This document shows positions 1 to 7,661 of a stretch of 28,624 nt of DNA, piece after piece. The notes below the pieces were generated by a model. That model had not been told where the DNA came from, made no database searches, and saw only the letters and a program-made list of their open reading frames with translations. Position numbers and translations under genes: made by a program. Position 1 is the stretch's first letter. Each line of letters starts with the position of its first letter. The DNA comes from Lysobacter_C sp966210725. Its GTDB lineage: Bacteria > Pseudomonadota > Gammaproteobacteria > Xanthomonadales > Xanthomonadaceae. The DNA lies in NCBI GenBank assembly GCA_966210725.1, contig CBIHLN010000029.1, forward strand, positions 1 through 28,624, in the 5' to 3' direction.

Positions 1-2
1 GG

Positions 3-1214
3 GACGTGGCGCGCGAGTACTACTACAACGACGCCGGCGCGCAGATCGACAACCTTGCGCTGTCGGTGCAGGCGCGCGCGCAGGGCCGCGGCCCCGACGA
101 CGCCGACTGGCCGGCCGACGGCTACCGCGGCGACTACATCAAGGACGTCGCCGCCGCCTACCTGCGCGGCGACACCGTCGAGTTCGAGGACCACGCCGTC
201 ACCGGCGCGAAGGACCCGGCCGACCTCGACGCCATCCGACGCTTCGCCGTGGCGTGGCTGCGCCGCGAGCAGAACGACGACCTCGGCGCGTTCGGCGTCG
301 GCTTCGACGTGTACTTCCTGGAGTCGTCTCTGTACGCCGACGGCAAGGTGGAGGAGACCGTGCGCGAGCTGATCGCCCACGGCCACACCTACGAGGAGGG
401 CGGCGCGCTGTGGCTGCGGTCGACCGGTTTCGGCGACGACAAGGACCGCGTGATGCGCAAGTCCGACGGCAGCTACACCTACTTCGTGCCGGACGTCGCC
501 TACCACCTGTCGAAGTGGCAGCGCGGCTATGAGCGCGCCATCACCGAGCTGGGCGCCGACCACCACGGCAGCCTGGCCCGCGTGCGCGCCGGCCTGCAGG
601 CACTCGACGCCGGCATCCCGCAGGGCTGGCCGGAGTACGTGCTGCACCAGATGGTCACGGTGATGCGTGGCGGCGAGGAGGTGAAGCTGTCCAAACGTGC
701 CGGCAGCTACCTCACGCTGCGCGACCTCATCGACGAGGCCGGCCGCGACGCCACGCGCTGGTTCCTGGTCGCGCGCAAGCCCGACTCGCAGCTGACGTTC
801 GACATCGACCTGGCGCGCAGCCAGTCGCTCGACAACCCGGTGTACTACGTACAGGTTTCGCATGCGCGCATGTGCGGGCTGATGCGGCAGCTGGCCGAGC
901 GCGGGCTCACGTACGACGCCACGCTGGGCCTGTCGCGCCCGCTGGAGGACGACGACGCCACCGCCGAGCTCGTCGCCACGCTGCTGCGCTACCCCGAGGT
1001 GGTGGAAACGGCCGGCCGCGACCTCGAGCCGCACCAGGTCGCCGCCTACCTGCTGGAACTCGCGCAGTCGTTCCAGAGCTACTACAACGACCACCAGTTC
1101 CTGGTCGACGACGCCGGCCTGCGCAGCGCGCGGCTGGTGCTGGCGCAGGCCGCGCGGCAAACGCTCGCCAACGGCCTGTCGCTGCTCGGCGTCAATTCGC
1201 CCGAGGCGATGTAA
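3..1214 (+). CDS. argS: Arginyl-tRNA synthetase, 3' part (5' end outside window)
   Basis: Class I aminoacyl-tRNA synthetase that charges tRNA-Arg with arginine in the cytoplasm. The frame is open from the window edge, and its first residues (DVAREYYYNDAGAQID) match the internal ArgS segment that follows the HIGH region, so the true start and HIGH motif lie to the left. The KMSKS-type loop is visible as VKLSKRAG (KLSKR at 684-698). The C-terminal third, from NPVYYVQVSHAR to LLGVNSPEAM, is the DALR anticodon-binding helical domain. About 400 codons are present; the family is usually 560-580 residues, so roughly the first 160 are missing. The stop is TAA at 1212-1214. The next gene on the same strand encodes a SPOR protein, an arrangement also known next to argS in pseudomonads. 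Confidence 0.97.
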   Translation, partial: DVAREYYYNDAGAQIDNLALSVQARAQGRGPDDADWPADGYRGDYIKDVAAAYLRGDTVEFEDHAVTGAKDPADLDAIRRFAVAWLRREQNDDLGAFGVGFDVYFLESSLYADGKVEETVRELIAHGHTYEEGGALWLRSTGFGDDKDRVMRKSDGSYTYFVPDVAYHLSKWQRGYERAITELGADHHGSLARVRAGLQALDAGIPQGWPEYVLHQMVTVMRGGEEVKLSKRAGSYLTLRDLIDEAGRDATRWFLVARKPDSQLTFDIDLARSQSLDNPVYYVQVSHARMCGLMRQLAERGLTYDATLGLSRPLEDDDATAELVATLLRYPEVVETAGRDLEPHQVAAYLLELAQSFQSYYNDHQFLVDDAGLRSARLVLAQAARQTLANGLSLLGVNSPEAM

Positions 1215-1229
1215 CCGCCCGGGCCACGC

Positions 1230-1251
1230 GCGCCGGAGGCTTCGCCGGCGC
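1230..1251 (+). terminator. GC-rich hairpin after argS (possible terminator)
   Basis: A perfect 7-bp inverted repeat (GCGCCGG at 1230-1236 and CCGGCGC at 1245-1251) with an 8-nt loop lies 16 bp after the argS stop. No T-tract follows, so it may be a weak terminator or only an mRNA 3' structure. Confidence 0.3.
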
Positions 1252-1340
1252 CGCGGCACCTTGACTTAGACTGGCACCCACGATTGGCACCCCACCCGGA
1301 TCGCGCGCTCGCGGCCGGCTATCGGCACGAGGACACGCAC

Positions 1341-2084
1341 TTGGCAGCACGACGCGGCAAGACCCAGGCTCGACGCAACTCCGGCTCGCAGGGCCTCCCC
1401 GGCTGGGCATGGATGGTGCTGGGCATCGTGCTGACGGTGATCGTGGTGCTGGCCGCGCCGAAGCTGCTCAAGTCCGACGGCGACGGCTTCTTCCGGCCGC
1501 GGCCCAACCCGGATGCGCAGCCCGCGCCCGTGAGCAGCGGCGGTGACGACATCACGGTCGATGAACCGGGTGCGGGAGTCGAGCCGGATGACGCGGCGCC
1601 CGACGAGGAGCGCGAGTACGACTTCTACACCCTGCTGCCGGGCAAGGAAGTGCCGCTGAGCGATGCCGAGCTGGCCGCCACCGAGCGCGCCGAGGAGCAG
1701 CGCCTGCAGGCCCTGCAGGACGCGCAAACGACGCGCGACGATCCGCTGCCTGCGCCCGTCGATACCACGCCGGCCCCGGCCGCACCGCCCGCCGAGACGG
1801 CGACGGTGGCGGCGGCCCCCGCCAGCGCGACCGCCGCCGGTGCCGGCGACGGCAGCCGCTACCTGCTGCAGGCCGGCGCGTTCCAGGCATCGGGCCAAGC
1901 CGAGGAGCTCAAGGCCCGCATCGCCCTGCTGGGGCTGGGTGCGCGCGTGGAGTCGGCGCAGATCGACGGCAAGACCGTCTACCGCGTGCGCATGGGGCCC
2001 TACGGCACCGCCACCGACCTGGCCGAGGCCAAGCGCAAGCTGTCCAGCGGCGGACTGGACTCGCTGGCGATCAAGGTGCAATAG
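1341..2084 (+). CDS. SPOR-domain cell-division protein, FtsN-like
   Basis: Predicted inner-membrane protein with a periplasmic peptidoglycan-binding SPOR domain, probably acting at the division septum. The 247 residues comprise a short basic cytoplasmic tail (AARRGKTQARR), one membrane segment (GWAWMVLGIVLTVIVVLAA), a long Pro/Ala/Asp/Glu-rich linker, and a C-terminal SPOR domain of about 75 residues (from RYLLQAGAF to LAIKVQ, with the typical VYRVRMGPY strand). The TTG start at 1341 was chosen because GAGGA lies 7 nt upstream (1329-1333) and the product then begins with the expected positively charged tail. A longer TTG start at 1284 would add a non-hydrophobic, unconvincing extension. Position directly after argS matches the argS-ftsN order of other gammaproteobacteria. 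Similarity outside SPOR and TM is low-complexity, so the name ftsN is not assigned. Confidence 0.85.
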   Translation: MAARRGKTQARRNSGSQGLPGWAWMVLGIVLTVIVVLAAPKLLKSDGDGFFRPRPNPDAQPAPVSSGGDDITVDEPGAGVEPDDAAPDEEREYDFYTLLPGKEVPLSDAELAATERAEEQRLQALQDAQTTRDDPLPAPVDTTPAPAAPPAETATVAAAPASATAAGAGDGSRYLLQAGAFQASGQAEELKARIALLGLGARVESAQIDGKTVYRVRMGPYGTATDLAEAKRKLSSGGLDSLAIKVQ

Positions 2085-2168
2085 CGCAGCAACGGCGGGA
2101 CACCGGACTTCCCTTCGCTCCGGTGCCCATCTGTGTCATCGCGTCCGATCTGTATGACGGCGGGCGGG

Positions 2169-2198
2169 ATGACGGCGGGCGGACCCATTCCTTAGACT
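2169..2198 (+). promoter_or_regulatory. Candidate promoter for the small membrane protein gene
   Basis: ATGACG (2169-2174) and TAGACT (2193-2198), separated by 18 bp, resemble -35 and -10 boxes and end 28 bp before the ATG at 2227. The -35-like part is duplicated in a short tandem repeat (ATGACGGCGGGCGG twice, about 2154-2182). The match is imperfect. Confidence 0.3.
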
Positions 2199-2226
2199 CG
2201 CCGGACTCACGCACCGGGGACTGCGC

Positions 2227-2655
2227 ATGCCTGCCTTCCGACTCGATACCCGCACGCTGACCGGCGGCGTGGTGGCGCTGGGCCTGCTGCTCGCGTTCGA
2301 CCTGTTCGCTTCGCTCGCTGACGCCGGCTTCGACGCCGACGTGCGCACGCCCCTGGGCCCGTTCTCGCTGGTCACGCTCGCGGTGACCTTCGTGGCCATG
2401 GGCGCCGGCGGCTGGGTGGCGCGTCGCGGCTTCATCGCGGTGGCACTGGTGCTGACGGCACTGACCTGGGTGGCCGTGGTGGTCACGCTGCTGGCGATCG
2501 CCGGCCCTGGCAGCCCCGCGCCGATGCACAGCGTCGGCGGGGTGCTGCGCTACAACGCCGCGGCGATCGTGCTCGGCCTGGCGGTGGCCGCGCTGGGGGC
2601 GTGGGCCGGTCAGCGTCTGGCCCGACGGCGTGCGATGGCCTCGGGGACGGCCTAG
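2227..2655 (+). CDS. Small multi-pass membrane protein of unknown function
   Basis: I do not recognise a named family. The 142 residues hold four clear hydrophobic segments: LTGGVVALGLLLAFDLFASL, SLVTLAVTFVAMGAGGWVA, FIAVALVLTALTWVAVVVTL, and AAIVLGLAVAALGAWAGQ. The protein ends in a basic tail (RLARRRA), which suggests a cytoplasmic C-terminus. The ATG at 2227 is the first codon of a frame with strong GC3 bias and follows a promoter-like sequence. The gene converges on the minus-strand dehydrogenase, with only 23 bp between the two stops. It could be a TspO/DUF-type integral membrane protein, but no motif decides this. Confidence 0.75.
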   Translation: MPAFRLDTRTLTGGVVALGLLLAFDLFASLADAGFDADVRTPLGPFSLVTLAVTFVAMGAGGWVARRGFIAVALVLTALTWVAVVVTLLAIAGPGSPAPMHSVGGVLRYNAAAIVLGLAVAALGAWAGQRLARRRAMASGTA

Positions 2656-2678
2656 CCACGGCCGCGGCGGCGGCCCCG

Positions 2679-3563
2679 TCAGCCGCCCCGCTTCAACCGG
2701 ATCAATGCCGACGTGTCGGCATCGCCATGGCCGCGCTCGACCAGCTCGGCGTAGTCGGCCGTGGCCTGGTCGAGCACGGTGGTGCGGATGCCCGTCTCGC
2801 GCGCGACCTGCTGCACGATGCGCAGGTCCTTGAGCATGTGCGCGGACTTGAAGCCCGGGGTGAACTCGTCGCGCAGCATCGTCGCGCCGCGCTTGTCGAG
2901 GAACCAGTTGCCGGCCGCGCCGGCCATCAGCGTCGGGATCAGGCGCTCCGCGTCCAGGCCCAGCTTCTCGGCCAGCGCCAGGCCTTCGCATACGGCCTCA
3001 TTGATGCCCGCCACCAGCACCTGGTTGACGGACTTGGTGGCCTGGCCGGCGCCGGTGTCGCCCATGTGCGCGATGCGCGCGGCGTACGCCTCCAGCACCG
3101 GGCGCGCCTGCTCGACGGCCGACTCGTCGCCGCCGGCCATGATCGACAGGCGTCCGGCGCGGGCGCCTTCGACGCCCCCCGACACCGGTGCATCGACAAA
3201 CCCGATGCCTTCCACCGCCAGCATCGCCGCCGCGCGCCGCGCGGTCTGCACCGACACGGTGGAATGGTCGATGACGAGCGCGCCGCGCTTGAGCACCTTG
3301 GCCAGCGCGGCGACGTTCTCCAGCACGTCCGCGTCCAGCGACACGCACAGCGCGACGACGTCGCAATCGGCGAAGTTGTCGGCCGAGCGCGCCACGCGCA
3401 CGCCGAACTCACTGGCCAAGGCCTCGGCCTTGGACTGGGTGCGGTTGGCGACCACCACCAGCGCGCCGCGGGCGTGCAGGTGGCGGGCCATCGGCGCGCC
3501 CATGGCGCCCAGCCCGATGAAGCCGGTGCGGGGGGTGGCGGGCGTGTCGATCGATTGGGTCAT
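2679..3563 (-). CDS. NAD(P)-dependent beta-hydroxyacid dehydrogenase (HIBADH/GarR family)
   Basis: Oxidoreductase of the 3-hydroxyisobutyrate dehydrogenase / tartronate semialdehyde reductase family, 294 residues, which is the usual length. The N-terminal Rossmann motif GFIGLGAMGAPMA (14-26) binds the dinucleotide. The substrate-binding DAPVSGG motif is at 124-130, and the catalytic lysine is K177 in GQATKSVNQ. The all-helical C-terminal domain runs to the end. The natural substrate cannot be read from the sequence: tartronate semialdehyde, 3-hydroxyisobutyrate, succinic semialdehyde and related acids are all handled by close relatives. The gene lies downstream of speA on the same strand with a 144-bp gap containing a hairpin, so cotranscription with speA is uncertain. 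Confidence 0.93.
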   Translation of the reverse strand: MTQSIDTPATPRTGFIGLGAMGAPMARHLHARGALVVVANRTQSKAEALASEFGVRVARSADNFADCDVVALCVSLDADVLENVAALAKVLKRGALVIDHSTVSVQTARRAAAMLAVEGIGFVDAPVSGGVEGARAGRLSIMAGGDESAVEQARPVLEAYAARIAHMGDTGAGQATKSVNQVLVAGINEAVCEGLALAEKLGLDAERLIPTLMAGAAGNWFLDKRGATMLRDEFTPGFKSAHMLKDLRIVQQVARETGIRTTVLDQATADYAELVERGHGDADTSALIRLKRGG

Positions 3564-3682
3564 GGTTCGGTCCTGCGATGCGCGGCCGGGCCGCGCGGGT
3601 TATCCAAGGGAACAACGCGGCGACCGCGGCCGATCGGCCCCGGACCATCCGGAGCCGCCGCGGCGGTGCCACGATCGGGTCG

Positions 3683-3700
3683 TGCCGGCCGGGGCCGGCA
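3683..3700 (-). terminator. Perfect GC hairpin just downstream of speA
   Basis: TGCCGGCC (3683-3690) and GGCCGGCA (3693-3700) form a perfect 8-bp stem around a GG loop, 7 bp beyond the speA stop codon. There is no T-tract on the minus strand, so termination strength is uncertain. Confidence 0.4.
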
Positions 3701-3707
3701 GGGGCGG

Positions 3708-5639
3708 TCAATCGGTGGTGGCCTCGTCCAGCGGGGTGTCGTCCAGGTACGTGTACCCGGTGAGGCCGGTTTCAAGCGCGGCGGCCAGCCGCCGCGCCTC
3801 GTCACCGGGCAGGCCGGCGGCATCGACGCGGGCGCGGTACGCCGCGCGCAGGTCGTCCAGGCCATAGCCGACGTAGTCCAGCATCACGTCGGTGGTATCG
3901 CCGCTGCGCTGCTGCACCAGCCGGTAGCCGTCACCGGACGCATCCACGCGCACTTCCACCGCGTCGGTGTCGCCGAACAGGTTGTGGATGTCGCCGAGGA
4001 TCTCCTGGTACGCACCCACCAGGAAGAAGCCCAGCCGGTAGGCCTCGCCCGGCTTCAGTGCGTGCATCGGCAGCGAGGTGTTGAGCGACTCGTTCTCCAC
4101 GTACGTGTCGATGCGGCCGTCGGAGTCGCAGGTCAGGTCGGCGATCACGCCGCGCCGCGCCGGCACCTCGTCCAGGCGCTCGATCGGCACGATCGGGAAC
4201 ACCTGCTGGATCGCCCACACGTCGGGCATCGACTCGAACACGCTGAAGTTGACGAAGTACTTGTCGACGAGGCGCTGGTTGAGCTCGTCCAGCACCGGCT
4301 GGTGGCTCTTCTCGCCCGCGCTGAGGCGGCCGCGCACGCCATGGGCGATGGCGTAGAACAGGTCGTCGATGCGCGCACGGTGCACCAGGTCGATCTGCCC
4401 CAGCGCGTACGCCGACAGTCCCTCGTTGTGGTGGTGCACGGCCTCGTGGAACAGCTCCACCGCCGGGCGCTGGCCCAGCTCGTCGTGGATCTCGCGCAGG
4501 TGGCGCACGACGGCCGGCTCGTCGTCATGGATGTCGGGCACGCGGCCCTCGGGCGCACGCTCGACTTCCGAGACGTTGGCCACCAGCACGGCGTGGTGCG
4601 CGGTCATCGCGCGGCCGCATTCGGTGACGATGCGCGGCGGCGGCAGGCCGTGCTCCTCGCAGGCCTCGGCCAGCGGCTGCACGATGTTGGCGGCGTACTG
4701 GCCCAGGCCGTAGTTGATCGAGTAGTAGCTGCGCGAGCGCGTGCCTTCGTAGTCGATGCCCAGGCCGCCGCCGACGTCCATGTAGCGCACCTTCGCGCCC
4801 AGCTTCGACAGCTCGACGAAATAGCGCGTGGCCTCGCGCATGCCGCTGGCGATGTCGCGCACGTTGGAGATCTGGCTGCCCATGTGGAAATGCAGCAGCT
4901 GCAGGCAGTCGGCCATGCCGGCGTCGCGCAGGCGCTTCCACAGGTCCAGCACCTGGCGCGGGCTGAGGCCGAACTTGGCCTTGTCGCCGCCGCTGTTCTG
5001 CCACTTGCCCGCGCCCAGCGAGGCCAGCCGCATGCGCACGCCGAGGCCGGGCTTCACGTCCAGCGCGGCCGCTTCTTCCATGACCAGCGACAGCTCGGAC
5101 GGCTTCTCGACGACGATGAAGGTCTCCAGCCCGAGCTTGCGGCCGATCAGCGCCAGGCGGATGTACTCACGATCCTTGTAGCCGTTGCAGACGATCAGGC
5201 CGCCGGGCTGGCTCAGCGCCAGCACCGCCATCAGCTCGGGCTTGCTGCCGGCCTCCAGGCCGAAGGCGGCCTGCGGATGCGCGGGGTCGGCCGCGCCGCG
5301 CTCGGCCAGGGTGCCGGCCACGCCGCGGTGCTGGTTGACCTTGATCGGGTACACCGCGGTGTAGCCGCCGGCGTAGCTCCAGTCGGCCATGGCCTGGCCG
5401 AAGGCGCGCTGCAGCTTGCCCAGGCGGTCGCCGAGGATGTCCGGGAAACGCACCAGCAGGGGCAGGCGGGCGCCGTCCGCGCGCGCGGCATCGACCACGT
5501 CGGGCAGCGCGACGGTCGGGCCGGCCTCGCCACGCGGGCGCACGACCACCCGGCCGGCGCCGTCGACGTCGAAATACCCCTCGCTCCAGTGCGGGACGGA
5601 GTAGGTGGCGCGGGCCTGATCGATCGACCAGTCGGACAT
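3708..5639 (-). CDS. speA: Biosynthetic arginine decarboxylase
   Basis: PLP enzyme that decarboxylates L-arginine to agmatine, the first step of the agmatine route to putrescine and spermidine. The 643 residues fit the SpeA fold-type III family (E. coli about 658). The PLP-binding lysine is K100 in YPIKVNQHRG. Further markers are HFHMGSQISN, the glycine-rich loop GGGLGIDYEG, and a C-terminal CDSDGRID segment with GAYQEILGDIHNLFGD. The ATG at 5639 was chosen because the protein then begins MSDWSIDQAR, where family homology starts; the frame stays open upstream to 5813 but that extension would overlap the speE promoter region. The gene is divergent from speE, so both polyamine genes share a 185-bp control region. 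Confidence 0.97.
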   Translation of the reverse strand: MSDWSIDQARATYSVPHWSEGYFDVDGAGRVVVRPRGEAGPTVALPDVVDAARADGARLPLLVRFPDILGDRLGKLQRAFGQAMADWSYAGGYTAVYPIKVNQHRGVAGTLAERGAADPAHPQAAFGLEAGSKPELMAVLALSQPGGLIVCNGYKDREYIRLALIGRKLGLETFIVVEKPSELSLVMEEAAALDVKPGLGVRMRLASLGAGKWQNSGGDKAKFGLSPRQVLDLWKRLRDAGMADCLQLLHFHMGSQISNVRDIASGMREATRYFVELSKLGAKVRYMDVGGGLGIDYEGTRSRSYYSINYGLGQYAANIVQPLAEACEEHGLPPPRIVTECGRAMTAHHAVLVANVSEVERAPEGRVPDIHDDEPAVVRHLREIHDELGQRPAVELFHEAVHHHNEGLSAYALGQIDLVHRARIDDLFYAIAHGVRGRLSAGEKSHQPVLDELNQRLVDKYFVNFSVFESMPDVWAIQQVFPIVPIERLDEVPARRGVIADLTCDSDGRIDTYVENESLNTSLPMHALKPGEAYRLGFFLVGAYQEILGDIHNLFGDTDAVEVRVDASGDGYRLVQQRSGDTTDVMLDYVGYGLDDLRAAYRARVDAAGLPGDEARRLAAALETGLTGYTYLDDTPLDEATTD

Positions 5640-5671
5640 CGGCGGGGACCGGGGGTGTCGGGGGGAGGCGC

Positions 5672-5677
5672 ATTCTA
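5672..5677 (-). promoter_or_regulatory. Candidate -10 box for speA
   Basis: TAGAAT on the minus strand, preceded by TG (TGTAGAAT), lies 33 bp upstream of the speA ATG and resembles an extended -10 element. No convincing -35 box is seen. Confidence 0.35.
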
Positions 5678-5756
5678 CAGGCACCCCCGCGGCCGGCCCG
5701 TGTCGCCGCTCCAGGGCCGCCGGTGCGCCGTGACCCGATGACCATGCGCGCTTCGC

Positions 5757-5762
5757 TACAAT
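5757..5762 (+). promoter_or_regulatory. Candidate -10 box for speE
   Basis: TACAAT lies in an otherwise GC-rich stretch 62 bp before the speE ATG, and matches sigma70 -10 in five of six positions. No clear -35 box at 16-18 bp; a TGACC at 5731-5735 is too far. Confidence 0.4.
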
Positions 5763-5824
5763 CCGCGCCCTTTCGTTTCCCACGCCGCGGGCCGCGCCCG
5801 CCGCGCCCACCACAGGACCGCCCC

Positions 5825-6676
5825 ATGACCGAGCCCACCTGGCACTACGAGAACTTCGACACCACCGGTTCGGCCATCGGCTACCGCGTGACGCGCAAGC
5901 TCGACGAGGTGCAGTCGGACTTCCAGAAGATCGAGATCTTCGAGACCACCGACTGGGGCAACCTCATGCTGATCGACGGCGCGGTGATGCTCACCACGCG
6001 CGACAACTTCCTCTACCACGAGATGATGTCGCACCCGGCGCTGTTCACCCATGCCGCGCCGAAGAACGTCGTGATCATCGGCGGCGGCGACTGCGGCACG
6101 CTGCGCGAGGTGCTCAAGCACTCGGGCGTGCAGCGCGCGGTGCAGTGCGACATCGACGAGCAGGTCACGCGCATGGCCGAGAAGTGGTTCCCGGAGCTGT
6201 GCGACTCCAACGATGATGCGCGCGCGCAGCTGCTGTTCGACGACGGCGTGGCGTACATGAAGAACTGCGAGGCCAGCAGCGTCGACGTGGTGATCGTGGA
6301 TTCCACCGACCCGGTCGGCCCGGCCGAGGGCCTGTTCAACAAGGCTTTCTACGAGAGCTGTTTCCGGGCGCTGAAGGACGACGGCATCCTGGTGCAGCAG
6401 TCCGAGTCGCCCCTGGCGCTGCTCGACCTCATCAAGGCCATGCGCACCGAGATGGGCAAGGCGGGCTTCGACAGCTTCCAGACCCTGCCCTTCCCGCAGC
6501 CGTGTTACCCGACCGGCTGGTGGAGCTGCACGCTGGCGCGCAAGGGCGGCCGCGGGTTCGACTTCCGCGAGGCCGATGCGCGCGGCAAGGCGTTCGATAC
6601 GAAGTACTACAGCGCCGATACCCACCGCGGCGCGCAGGCGCTGCCGCCGTTCGTGGCGCAGGCGCTGGGCGGCTGA
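5825..6676 (+). CDS. speE: Spermidine synthase (polyamine aminopropyltransferase)
   Basis: Transfers the aminopropyl group of decarboxylated S-adenosylmethionine to putrescine, giving spermidine. The 283 residues have the family layout: an N-terminal beta domain (WHYENF to LMLIDGAVMLT), the nucleotide-binding loop VIIGGGDCGTLREV (83-96), the acidic CDIDE that holds the ribose, and the catalytic region VDSTDPVGPAEGLF with D159 and D162. YPTGWWSCTLA closes the domain. The ATG at 5825 has AGGA 7 nt upstream (5814-5817), and homology begins at MTEPTWHYE; the longer frame from 5723 contains the promoter-like sequence. It is divergent from speA, the enzyme that starts the same pathway. Confidence 0.97.
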   Translation: MTEPTWHYENFDTTGSAIGYRVTRKLDEVQSDFQKIEIFETTDWGNLMLIDGAVMLTTRDNFLYHEMMSHPALFTHAAPKNVVIIGGGDCGTLREVLKHSGVQRAVQCDIDEQVTRMAEKWFPELCDSNDDARAQLLFDDGVAYMKNCEASSVDVVIVDSTDPVGPAEGLFNKAFYESCFRALKDDGILVQQSESPLALLDLIKAMRTEMGKAGFDSFQTLPFPQPCYPTGWWSCTLARKGGRGFDFREADARGKAFDTKYYSADTHRGAQALPPFVAQALGG

Positions 6677-6812
6677 TCAGCCCCGGCCTCCGGCGCGAGC
6701 CGCCGCACACGGGCGTAACGGCACGCGGGGACAGGGCAATCCATCCAAAGCTGCCATCCCGGTCCCGTGCAGGTCGGGCGGAGGGGGACGATCGCCGCCC
6801 AGCGGCGGTGGG

Positions 6813-6832
6813 CGCCGCGAGCGCGCGCGGCG
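6813..6832 (-). terminator. Hairpin between convergent speE and P-II gene
   Basis: CGCCGCG (6813-6819) and CGCGGCG (6826-6832) form a perfect 7-bp stem with a 6-nt loop directly after the P-II stop codon. A second GC hairpin (GCCGCC/GGCGG) sits just beyond. There is no T-tract, so this is tentative. Confidence 0.3.
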
Positions 6833-6839
6833 TACCGGA

Positions 6840-7178
6840 CTACAACGCGTCCGCGTCCAGCTCGCCGGTGCGGATACGCACGGCCCGGTCCAGCTCGTAG
6901 ACGAAGATCTTGCCGTCGCCGATCTTGCCGGTGCCGGCGGCCTTCATGATCGCCTCGACCACGGTGTCGGCCTGCTCATCGGTGACGGCAACTTCCAGTT
7001 TGATCTTCGGCAGGAAGTCGACCACGTACTCGGCACCCCGGTAGAGCTCGGTATGGCCCTTCTGCCGCCCGAACCCCTTCACCTCGGTGGCGGTGATGCC
7101 GGCCACACCGGCCTCCGCCAGCGCCTCGCGGACGTCGTCGAGCTTGAACGGCTTGATCACGGCCATGACCATCTTCAT
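6840..7178 (-). CDS. glnB: P-II family nitrogen regulatory protein
   Basis: Small trimeric signal protein that binds ATP/ADP and 2-oxoglutarate and reports nitrogen status to targets such as GlnE, NtrB or AmtB. The 112 residues match P-II exactly. The T-loop reads KGHTELYRGAEYVVDFLPK with the uridylylation tyrosine at Y51, and the B-loop motif TGKIGDGKIFV is intact, as is the C-loop IRTGE. The ATG at 7178 has GGAG 7 nt upstream, and the product then begins MKMVMAVIKPFKLDDV. The longer frame to 7295 is not supported by homology. Hydrophobic residues 3 and 5 are GlnK-like while D54 is GlnB-like, so the symbol is a choice rather than a proof. No amtB gene is adjacent. Confidence 0.93.
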   Translation of the reverse strand: MKMVMAVIKPFKLDDVREALAEAGVAGITATEVKGFGRQKGHTELYRGAEYVVDFLPKIKLEVAVTDEQADTVVEAIMKAAGTGKIGDGKIFVYELDRAVRIRTGELDADAL

Positions 7179-7375
7179 CGGCGTCTCCGGGTGCCTTGCG
7201 TGCGGCGCGCAGGATAGCGCGAAGCTCACGCGTCGCTGTCGCGGGGCCGGGTTAAAGTGCGCGGCCCCGCCAGCCGTTGCGGACTTCCCCGACACCCGGG
7301 AGCGCCTGCGGCCGATGGCCGCGCCGCGGCGCGTTCGACACGCTGCGGGGCCGCGCCACTGGAGATTCCCACGCC

Positions 7376-7651
7376 ATGATCGACCTCAACCCCATCGACG
7401 ACCTCGCCCGCCGCCTCAGCAACCTGGTGCCACCGGGCCTGCGTGAGGGCCGCGAGGAGCTGCAGCAGAACTTCCGCTCGGTGCTGCAGTCGGGGCTGGC
7501 CAAGCTCGACCTGGTGACGCGCGAGGAGTTCGAAGTGCAGCGCGCGGTGCTGCTGCGCACGCGCGAGAAGCTGGAGGCGCTGGAGCGCACCGTCGCCGCG
7601 CTGGAGGCCGGCCCGCCGGCCCGCCGCGCGGGCGACACCCCCAACGCCTGA
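7376..7651 (+). CDS. ubiK: Ubiquinone biosynthesis accessory factor UbiK (YqiC/BMFP family)
   Basis: Small coiled-coil protein that, with UbiJ, supports the aerobic ubiquinone biosynthesis complex. The 91 residues begin MIDLNPIDDLARRL and carry the family's amphipathic N-terminal helix, the conserved block LVTREEFEVQRAVLLRTREK, and a C-terminal coiled coil (LEALERTVAALEA). A GGAG lies 11 nt before the ATG at 7376. It is followed after 10 bp by comM, so the two are probably one transcript. The functional partners ubiJ and ubiB occur in this same window at 24-26 kb. Confidence 0.9.
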   Translation: MIDLNPIDDLARRLSNLVPPGLREGREELQQNFRSVLQSGLAKLDLVTREEFEVQRAVLLRTREKLEALERTVAALEAGPPARRAGDTPNA

Positions 7652-7661
7652 GGCGTACCCG

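Noticed and set aside
2601..5741. Open frame of 1046 codons on the plus strand
   Set aside because: It lies antisense to speA and the hydroxyacid dehydrogenase. Its translation is rich in Arg, His, Ala and Val with no domain, as expected from the high-GC complement of real genes.
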